A stretch of 64,000 nucleotides of DNA, taken from contig NZ_MJAJ01000032.1 in assembly GCF_001746365.1 (NCBI RefSeq), positions 1 to 64,000 of the forward strand. The letters run 5' to 3'. The stretch is from Streptomyces sp. LUP30 (GTDB lineage Bacteria > Actinomycetota > Actinomycetes > Streptomycetales > Streptomycetaceae). Under the pieces are notes generated by a model, which worked only from the letters and a program-made list of their open reading frames with translations, had not been told where the DNA came from and made no database searches. Numbering within the stretch: position 1 is the first letter of the stretch; every line of letters begins with the position of its first letter. Made by a program: the position numbers and the translations under genes. This document shows, piece after piece, positions 58,304 through 64,000 of the stretch.

Positions 58304-59878
58304 TCACCAGGCGCCCCGGCGGACCAGATGGCGCCGGAGCTTTCCGCTGGCGGTGCGGGGCAGGGACGTCACGAAGACGACGCTTCTGGGCGTCTTGAAG
58401 GCGGCGAGGCGATCACGCGCCAGGGCGACGAGCTCCGTCTCCAGGGCGGCTGCGCGGATCCGGCCCTCGGGCACGACGAAGGCCCGCAGCCTGCTGGAGC
58501 CCCGCGCGTCCGGGACGGCGGCGACCGCGACCTCCCGCACCGCCGGATGGGCCCGCAGGACGGCCTCCACCTCCAGCGGGGAGACGGTGATCCCGCCGAC
58601 CATCTCCATGTCGTCGGCGCGGCCCAGATGCCGGTAGGAGCCGTCCGGCTCGCGGCGCGCCCGGTCGTGGGTGGCCAGCCAGCCGCCGGCCAGGGTGCGC
58701 TCGGTCTCCTCCGGCCGGTTCAGATAGCCGCGCGTCACCGTCGGCCCGCGCACCCACATCTCGCCCGCCGCGCCGTCGGGCACCGGCCGCCCGGCCCGGT
58801 CGCGCAGCTCCACCTCGAACCCGGGCACGGGACGCCCGACGGTGCCGAGCCGGTGGTGGTTCAGGCTGTTGGCGCAGAAGGCGTGGCCGGCTTCGGTGGA
58901 GCCGATCTGCTCCAGCACGGGCGCGCCGAGCAGTTCCTCGACCCGGGCGCCGAGGCCGTCCGGCAGGCCCTCGCCGGCCGACACCGCCGCGCGCACCGAG
59001 GCGAAGCAGGTCGTGTGCCCGCTGCCCCGGTCGGCGACCAGCGCCGCGTACGCCGAGGGCACCGAGTAGAGCAGGGTGACACGGTGCCGGGCGACCAGCT
59101 CGTCGACGGCGGCGGGCGACGGACGCCTGTCCACCAGCACGGCGCTGGAGCCGGAGAAGAGCGGGAAGACGAAGGCGTTGCCGAAGCCGTAGGCGAAGTA
59201 CAGCTTGGACACCGAGAGGGTGACGTCCGCCTCGGTGATCCGCAGCAGCCGCCGGCCGATGAGGTCGTGGTACGTCTTCGGGTCGCCGTGCGTGTGCACG
59301 ACCCCCTTCGGCCGGCCCGTGGTGCCCGAGGTGTACTGCACGTACAGCGGCGTGTGCGCGTCGACCGGGTGGGCGCGGGCGGGCCGGGCCGTCGGGGCGA
59401 GCGCGAGAAGCTGGTCGGCGCCGAGCCGGACCCGGTCGGCGAACCGGTCCTCCAGGCCCGGTCCCGTCACGCACAGCACGGCCTCGGCGTCCTCGGCCAT
59501 GAACGCGTGCTCCGCGGCGGGCAGTTCGGGATTGACCAGGACGGCGACCGCCCCGAGCCGGGCCGCGCCGAGAAAGGCCGCCACCCAGGCGATCCCGTCG
59601 GGCAGCGCGAGGAGCACCCGGTCGCCGGGCCGCACCCCGTGCTCGGCGAGCACCCGGCCCGCACGCGCCCCGAGATCGTGCACCTCGCCGTGGGTCCAGG
59701 CCCGGTGCCCCTGGTGGAACGCGGCCCGGCCGCCCCACCCGCGCCGCTCGGCGAGCGCGGCCAGGTACGCGGCGAGGTTGCCGGGGGCGGTGGAGTCGTC
59801 GGCGACCGACCGGGGCCGGGGCACCCCCGCGACGGGGATGACGACCGGACCGGGCCCGGGCGTACGCGAGGCCGTCAT
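58304..59878 (-). CDS. Benzoate-CoA ligase-like adenylate-forming enzyme
   Basis: 524-residue ANL enzyme. P-loop QYTSGTTGRPKGVVHTHGD, core LEQIGSTEAGHAFCAN, and catalytic Lys in LPRTASGKLRRHLVRR. The segment SVSKLYFAYGFGNAFVFPLF is typical of benzoate- or 4-hydroxybenzoate-CoA ligases. It overlaps pabAB (ATGA), so p-aminobenzoate is the obvious substrate. It also overlaps or abuts the second ligase at its own stop. Product p-aminobenzoyl-CoA or -AMP, by inference. Confidence 0.88.
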   Translation of the reverse strand: MTASRTPGPGPVVIPVAGVPRPRSVADDSTAPGNLAAYLAALAERRGWGGRAAFHQGHRAWTHGEVHDLGARAGRVLAEHGVRPGDRVLLALPDGIAWVAAFLGAARLGAVAVLVNPELPAAEHAFMAEDAEAVLCVTGPGLEDRFADRVRLGADQLLALAPTARPARAHPVDAHTPLYVQYTSGTTGRPKGVVHTHGDPKTYHDLIGRRLLRITEADVTLSVSKLYFAYGFGNAFVFPLFSGSSAVLVDRRPSPAAVDELVARHRVTLLYSVPSAYAALVADRGSGHTTCFASVRAAVSAGEGLPDGLGARVEELLGAPVLEQIGSTEAGHAFCANSLNHHRLGTVGRPVPGFEVELRDRAGRPVPDGAAGEMWVRGPTVTRGYLNRPEETERTLAGGWLATHDRARREPDGSYRHLGRADDMEMVGGITVSPLEVEAVLRAHPAVREVAVAAVPDARGSSRLRAFVVPEGRIRAAALETELVALARDRLAAFKTPRSVVFVTSLPRTASGKLRRHLVRRGAW

Positions 59879-62193
59879 CGCGCGGCCTGCTTCCCGGCCT
59901 GGGCGGCCGCTTGCGCGGACCCCGGATCCGCGTCCGCGGCGGGCTCGCGCAGGGCGCGCATCTGCGCGGCCGTCTTCAGCAGCATCTCGTCGTACTCCGC
60001 GGCCGGATCCGAGTCCAGGACGATCGCGCCCCCGGCCCCCAGCTGCAGCACCCCGTCGGCCATGACGGCGGTGCGGATGACGATGTTGAGGTCCGCGCCG
60101 CCGCTGCAGCCCAGGTAGCCGAGGGCTCCCGCGTACACGCCGCGGGCCTCGGTCTCCAGCTCGTCGATGATCTCCATCGTGCGCAGCTTCGGCGCGCCCG
60201 TCATCGAGCCGCCGGGGAAGCAGGCGCGTACGCAGTCCACCGCGTCCACGCCCTCGCGCAGCCGGCCCTCGACGGTGGAGACGAGCTGGTGCACGGTCGC
60301 GTACGTCTCGGTCGCCATGAGCCGGGAGACCCGCACGGTGCCGGTGCGGCAGACCCGCCCCAGGTCGTTGCGGAGCAGGTCGACGATCATGAGGTTCTCG
60401 GCGCGGGTCTTGGCGTCCGCGGCGAGCGCGTCCCGCAGCCGGACGTCCTCCGCCTCTCCGGCGCCGCGCGGCGCGGTGCCCTTGATGGGCCTGGCCTCGG
60501 CGACGCCGTCCCGGGTGATCCGCAGGAACCGCTCCGGCGAGGAGCCGGCCACGTCGAGGTCGCCGAACCTGAGGAAGGCGGCGTAGGGGGCGGGGTTGAC
60601 GCGGCGCAGCGCCCGGTAGAAGTCGTACGCGTCGTCCGGTGCGGGTAAACGCGCCGCGTCGGTCAGGCAGATCTCGTAGCTGGAGCCCGCGACGAGCTCC
60701 CGTCGGCAGGCCGCGATGTCCGCGAGGTAGGTCTCCCGGTCGCGCACGAGCCACGGTTCGACCCCCCTGAGCCCGTCCGGGGTGTCGGGTCCGACCGGGA
60801 CCGGGGCGGGACGCGGCCCGGCGTCGCGGGGCCCGGCGGGGGCCGTGCGCCCGGCCGCGACGCCGGTGAGCAGCGTGGCCCGGCCGGCGAGACCGGTGAG
60901 GCCGGCGCCGCGCTGGGCCGGGGCCGGTATGCGCGGCGTGCGACGGGGGCGGGCGGGCTCGGTGGGGAGCGCGGCCAGCCGGGTCAGCGTGCTCTCCAGC
61001 CAGTCCGTGGCCTCCTGGCCGGCCTGCGGGGTGTCCTCGGCCACGCAGACCGCGTAGGTGAACCCCTCCTGGTGGTCCACCGCGATGAGCCGGTCGGCGA
61101 ACAGCCAGCAGGCGTCCGGGGTGGCGGAGCGGTGCCGGTTCGGGGAGCCGCAGTCGGCCTTCGTCTCGTAGCCGAAGTAGCCGACGTAACCGCCGGTGAA
61201 GTCGAACGGCAGCCCGGTGGCGTCGACGCGGCGGTTGGCCAGCTGCCGCTTGAGGTAGTCGAAGACGCTCGCCCGGACCTTGCGCGTGGGCCGCCCGGCG
61301 CGCTCGATCTCGCAGCGGCCGGCTTCGACGTCGTAGCGGACGAACTCGGCTAGCGGTCCGCTGTCGTCGCCGAGGAAGGAGAAGCGGGAGAGCCCGTCCT
61401 CGACCCGGGAACTGTCCAGCCAGAACGCCCGCGGCGACCCGGCGTACATCCGCGTGAACGCGGCCTGGGTGTCGATCGCCTCGGCGATGCGGCGGGTGTG
61501 CAGGCGGTGGGCGGACCGGCGGGGCCGGGGGACCGGGACGGGGGCCGTGGCGGTCCGCGGGAGGGCCGCCGCCGTCGAGGGCACCGCGGTGTTCTTGGTG
61601 CGCGGTCTGCGGGCCCGCTCGGCCGTCAGGTTGCGGAAGTTGACGAGCATCCGGTGGCCGTACTCGGTCAGCACCGACTCCGGGTGGAACTGCACGCCCC
61701 ACAACGGCCGTTCGCGGTGCCGCAGACCCATCAGGACGCCGTCCTCCGCCCAGGCCGTGGCCTCCAGCGAGTCGGGCAGCGGCTCGCGCACGGCCAGCGA
61801 GTGATAGCGCACCGCGGTGAAGTTCTGCGGCAGCCCCTGGAACAGATCGCGGCCGTCGTGCCGGACGTTCGACAGATGACCGTGCCGGGGCTCCGGGGCG
61901 GCGGCCACCCGGGCGCCCTCCCCGTGCGCGATGCCCTGGTGACCCAGGCAGACGCCGAGCACCGGCACCGAGGCCTCGGCGAGCACCCGGGCGCTGATGC
62001 CGAAGTCCCGGGTCCTCGCGGGATGTCCGGGGCCGGGTGACACCACCACGTTGTCGAACGAGGCGAGGTCGACGACGGCGTCCGCGGGGGCGTCGTTGAG
62101 GACCACCACCGGCTCCTCGCCGTTCACCTCGGCGATCAGCTGGAACAGGTTGTACGTGTACGAGTCGTAATTGTCGATGAGCAGGGTCTTCAC
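59875..62193 (-). CDS. pabAB: Fused aminodeoxychorismate synthase (PabA-PabB)
   Basis: 772 residues. The N-terminal glutamine amidotransferase (about residues 1-195) has VVVSPGPGHPARTRDFG, the nucleophile in PVLGVCLGHQGIAHGEGA and the His-Glu pair in GVQFHPES. After a Pro/Arg linker the PabB part has FDFTGGYVGYFGYETKAD, EARPIKGTAPRG (the Lys of PIKGT marks aminodeoxychorismate rather than anthranilate synthase), RAENLMIVDLLRNDLGRVC and FPGGSMTGAPKLRTMEIIDE. The fused type is common in antibiotic clusters. GTG start with GGGAGGTGGG upstream; overlaps the first ligase. Confidence 0.96.
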   Translation of the reverse strand: MKTLLIDNYDSYTYNLFQLIAEVNGEEPVVVLNDAPADAVVDLASFDNVVVSPGPGHPARTRDFGISARVLAEASVPVLGVCLGHQGIAHGEGARVAAAPEPRHGHLSNVRHDGRDLFQGLPQNFTAVRYHSLAVREPLPDSLEATAWAEDGVLMGLRHRERPLWGVQFHPESVLTEYGHRMLVNFRNLTAERARRPRTKNTAVPSTAAALPRTATAPVPVPRPRRSAHRLHTRRIAEAIDTQAAFTRMYAGSPRAFWLDSSRVEDGLSRFSFLGDDSGPLAEFVRYDVEAGRCEIERAGRPTRKVRASVFDYLKRQLANRRVDATGLPFDFTGGYVGYFGYETKADCGSPNRHRSATPDACWLFADRLIAVDHQEGFTYAVCVAEDTPQAGQEATDWLESTLTRLAALPTEPARPRRTPRIPAPAQRGAGLTGLAGRATLLTGVAAGRTAPAGPRDAGPRPAPVPVGPDTPDGLRGVEPWLVRDRETYLADIAACRRELVAGSSYEICLTDAARLPAPDDAYDFYRALRRVNPAPYAAFLRFGDLDVAGSSPERFLRITRDGVAEARPIKGTAPRGAGEAEDVRLRDALAADAKTRAENLMIVDLLRNDLGRVCRTGTVRVSRLMATETYATVHQLVSTVEGRLREGVDAVDCVRACFPGGSMTGAPKLRTMEIIDELETEARGVYAGALGYLGCSGGADLNIVIRTAVMADGVLQLGAGGAIVLDSDPAAEYDEMLLKTAAQMRALREPAADADPGSAQAAAQAGKQAAR

Positions 62194-62223
62194 CCGCCCA
62201 CCTCCCTAGGGTCGTTCTTCGGC

Positions 62224-62838
62224 TTACGCGGTGCGTCGTTTGTGCCGTCCGCGCAGCGCCTGGAGCGGTGGATACAGCCATTTCTTGAAGAAACGCTGAA
62301 GGCGGGGCATGAGAATCCATGTGACGAGGGCCGTCACGCACAGACAGAGCAGCAGTGTGCGAACAATCGGATTGAGTCCGCCGAGGTAGGGGAGCGCAAT
62401 CAGATTGAAAAGGAGCACCGGCGGGAAAACCGCGCTCATATTCACGAACCACAGTTTCCATTTCGACGGCGGCGCCGGCGTCCTCGGTGCGGGGCTCTGG
62501 GAGTCGAACCAGGCCTTGGAGCCCGGCACGCTTCTGCGGTCCGTCTGCCGGGCGATGCCCAGCGCCCGCTCGTCCCACTCCCCCTTGGCCGTGGAGTCCT
62601 CCCAGGCGCGGGCCGTGCCGTCGCTCGCGAAGCGATAGACCACATGCCATTCCGCCTCTCCGTCGACAAGGACACCGCCCCCCAGGAATCCGGGCTGCTG
62701 CGCGCTCGCGCCCAGCATGGCCCACCCCCAGGAATGGAAGTCAGCCTCTCGGCCCGGCACCACTCGATATGCGGCGGTGACGGTGACGGGATTACTGGTC
62801 ACACCATCGAGTACGCGGGAGAGAGCGCTTGCGTTCAC
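62224..62838 (-). CDS. ABM-domain protein with membrane tail, first gene of the PABA operon
   Basis: 204 residues. The N-terminal antibiotic-biosynthesis-monooxygenase-like barrel shows VTVTAAYRVVPGREADFHSW, ASAQQPGFLGGGVLVDG and WHVVYRFAS. After a Lys/Pro linker, two membrane helices follow (SAVFPPVLLFNLIALPYLG, VRTLLLCLCVTALVTWILMP), then a basic tail. The COG3224-type ABM proteins have this layout. GTG of NASALSRVLDG with GAAGAACC upstream; GTG 62904 is possible. Its place in the operon suggests an oxygenase or heme-binding step. Confidence 0.75.
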   Translation of the reverse strand: MNASALSRVLDGVTSNPVTVTAAYRVVPGREADFHSWGWAMLGASAQQPGFLGGGVLVDGEAEWHVVYRFASDGTARAWEDSTAKGEWDERALGIARQTDRRSVPGSKAWFDSQSPAPRTPAPPSKWKLWFVNMSAVFPPVLLFNLIALPYLGGLNPIVRTLLLCLCVTALVTWILMPRLQRFFKKWLYPPLQALRGRHKRRTA

Positions 62839-62899
62839 AGGTTCTTCAAACTTGCGGACCTGTGGCGGACTGTCCGAAAAGCGGCTTTGGGCAGGGCCC

Positions 62900-62941
62900 G
62901 TCACGCGTGTGGACAGTTACCCTTACGGACGGTCACGCGTG
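62900..62941. promoter_or_regulatory. Pair of GTCACGCGTG direct repeats upstream of the PABA operon
   Basis: GTCACGCGTG, which contains the palindrome CACGCGTG, occurs at 62900-62909 and 62932-62941, 32 bases apart (about three helical turns). They lie 60-100 bases upstream of the operon's first GTG. Candidate binding sites for a dimeric regulator not encoded in view. Confidence 0.45.
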
Positions 62942-63018
62942 GGCGGGAATAGAAAAGAAAACCCCGACCGCGCATCCGATTCATCGGCGGACGGGCGGAC
63001 GGGCTGACGGGGCGCCCG

Positions 63019-63879
63019 TCACTCCGACGCCGGCGACGTCTCGGGCGCCTCCCCGAACCGGGCCAGCGCCAACGCGCCCGCGACGGCGACCGCGAACCCC
63101 AGCACGGCCAGCCAGGCCAGCCCCTCCCGGGTGCGGTCCCCGAGCCACACCACCCCGACCAGTGCCGGTCCGATCGTCTCCCCGATCACTATCCCGGCGG
63201 TGGCCGTCGTGACCGACCCCCGCTGCAGGGCCGTGGTCAGCAACAGGAACGCGGCCCCGCCGCCCAGCAGCAGGGCGTACAGGGCGGGGTCGGTGAGCAG
63301 GTCCACGGGGGACAGTGAGTCGATCAGCCGCACGGACACCTCCACCACCCCGAACCCGCACCCGGCGCCGAGACCCAGCGCCAGCGCCCGGCCGCGCTCG
63401 GGCAGCCGCCCGGCGACCAGCCCCAGCAGCAGCACCACGACCGCCGCGCCGAGCATGGCCCACGGCAGGGCCGCCGGCCCGCTCTCGTCGCCCTCCGCGC
63501 CGGAGGCCAGCCCCAGCATCCCCAGCCCGGCGCACACCACCGCCACGGCCGCCCACTCGGTCCGGCTCAGGCGCACGTGCAGCAGTCGCGCGGCGACCAC
63601 CGCCGTCACCGCGAGGCTCGACGCGAGGGCCGCTCCCACGGCGTAGATCGGCACCGAGCGCAGCGCGACGATCTGGAACACGAACCCCAGTCCGTCCAGC
63701 CCCAGTCCCGCCACATAACGCCACTGGCGCACGGCCCGCAGCAGGAGGGCCGCGTCGCCCGCCGGGCCGCGCCCGTCGTCCTGCCCGGCGGCGGCCGCCC
63801 GCGCCGCCACCGCCTGCAAAACCGTCGCCGCACCGAAGCAGACCGCCGCGCCGAGGGCGCACACCATTCCGAAGAGCAC
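63019..63879 (-). CDS. DMT/EamA-like membrane transporter
   Basis: 286-residue membrane protein with about nine helices, including ALGAAVCFGAATVLQAVAAR, VGAALASSLAVTAVVAARLL, LGAAVVVLLLGLVAG and GIVIGETIGPALVGVVWLGD. Pattern fits the drug/metabolite-transporter superfamily. The GTG is used because TACAGT ends six bases upstream, indicating a leaderless message; an ATG at 63867 also works. Next to the PABA operon on the same strand, but separated by a 180-base gap with its own sites, so a link to export is uncertain. Confidence 0.8.
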   Translation of the reverse strand: MLFGMVCALGAAVCFGAATVLQAVAARAAAAGQDDGRGPAGDAALLLRAVRQWRYVAGLGLDGLGFVFQIVALRSVPIYAVGAALASSLAVTAVVAARLLHVRLSRTEWAAVAVVCAGLGMLGLASGAEGDESGPAALPWAMLGAAVVVLLLGLVAGRLPERGRALALGLGAGCGFGVVEVSVRLIDSLSPVDLLTDPALYALLLGGGAAFLLLTTALQRGSVTTATAGIVIGETIGPALVGVVWLGDRTREGLAWLAVLGFAVAVAGALALARFGEAPETSPASE

Positions 63880-63885
63880 GAGAGG

Positions 63886-63891
63886 ACTGTA
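63886..63891 (-). promoter_or_regulatory. Candidate -10 for the leaderless DMT transporter gene
   Basis: TACAGT on the minus strand, six bases before the GTG. No Shine-Dalgarno sequence is present. Confidence 0.4.
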
Positions 63892-63997
63892 GGCGAGCGG
63901 CTCGCCGAGGGGCCGCCCGCGTCCGCCTTCCCCGCGGTTGTCTAGGCTGTCGGCCGGAAATCGCCGTGGGGGCGATCCGGCACGGGGAGAGACGGAC

Positions 63998-64000
63998 ATG
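63998..64000 (+). CDS. Start codon of the next rightward gene, cut by the window edge
   Basis: The window ends in an ATG preceded by GGGGAGAGACGGAC, a good ribosome site, with a TAGGCT -10 candidate at 63943-63948 and a short ATCGCC/GGCGAT hairpin in between. Divergent from the DMT transporter. The product cannot be read. Confidence 0.5.

Noticed and set aside
59881..62725. Upstream open extension of the first ligase frame, giving a 1473-residue reading
   Set aside because: The real ligase starts at 59878 overlapping the pabAB stop; the extension lies across pabAB in a wrong frame.

Overview
The window is high-GC actinobacterial chromosome, almost certainly from a Streptomyces species. It has dense third-position G/C coding, many GTG and TTG starts, many ATGA/GTGA stop-start overlaps and several apparently leaderless genes. 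The gene order pcrA - M23 peptidase - lipase - icmB - SWIM/MoxR cluster - sucCD - purNH - folD - mdh matches, from memory, the core region around SCO4797-SCO4827 of S. coelicolor. No tRNA, rRNA, CRISPR array or insertion sequence was seen.

Layout. 1-4.6 kb: a PspC-type sensor kinase and LuxR-type regulator pair (divergent from a gene cut by the window edge), an NlpC/P60 cell-wall hydrolase and a small membrane protein. 4.5-7.5 kb: a TDT-family membrane transporter, a VOC protein and a second NlpC/P60 hydrolase behind a c-di-AMP (ydaO-type) riboswitch. 7.9-14.2 kb: pcrA helicase, an M23 peptidase, a lipase-like hydrolase and icmB. 14.2-22.8 kb: a divergent five-gene system, SWIM zinc finger + DUF5691 leftward and MoxR AAA ATPase + DUF5682 + VWA protein rightward. 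22.9-33.1 kb: a secreted Pro-rich protein, sucCD, a membrane-anchored sigma-like protein, a PerM-like membrane protein, purN-purH. 33.1-35.6 kb: an FHA protein, a serine/threonine kinase broken in its catalytic loop and joined to the 3' end of another gene, and a membrane protein. 35.8-41.4 kb: folD-DUF3017, two membrane-anchored XRE proteins, mdh, a DUF397/XRE pair. 41.4-51.2 kb: an MFS exporter with divergent LysR regulator and a choline-to-glycine-betaine operon with its own ABC importer. 51.5-54.5 kb: three AhpD/CMD-like genes around a MocR regulator. 54.7-62.8 kb: a six-gene p-aminobenzoate operon with two adenylate-forming ligases and a flavin monooxygenase. 63-64 kb: a DMT transporter and the first codon of a further gene.

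The strongest system-level observation is that pcrA and both arms of the SWIM/DUF5691-MoxR/DUF5682/VWA system carry TTGTCAGTG-N8-TANNNT promoters, the actinobacterial RecA-NDp / PafBC type used for LexA-independent DNA-damage induction. Two of the three match the consensus exactly. This suggests that the uncharacterised MoxR-VWA system belongs to the DNA-damage response alongside the helicase. The second notable locus is the compact PABA operon, which makes and activates p-aminobenzoate without any PKS or NRPS in view.
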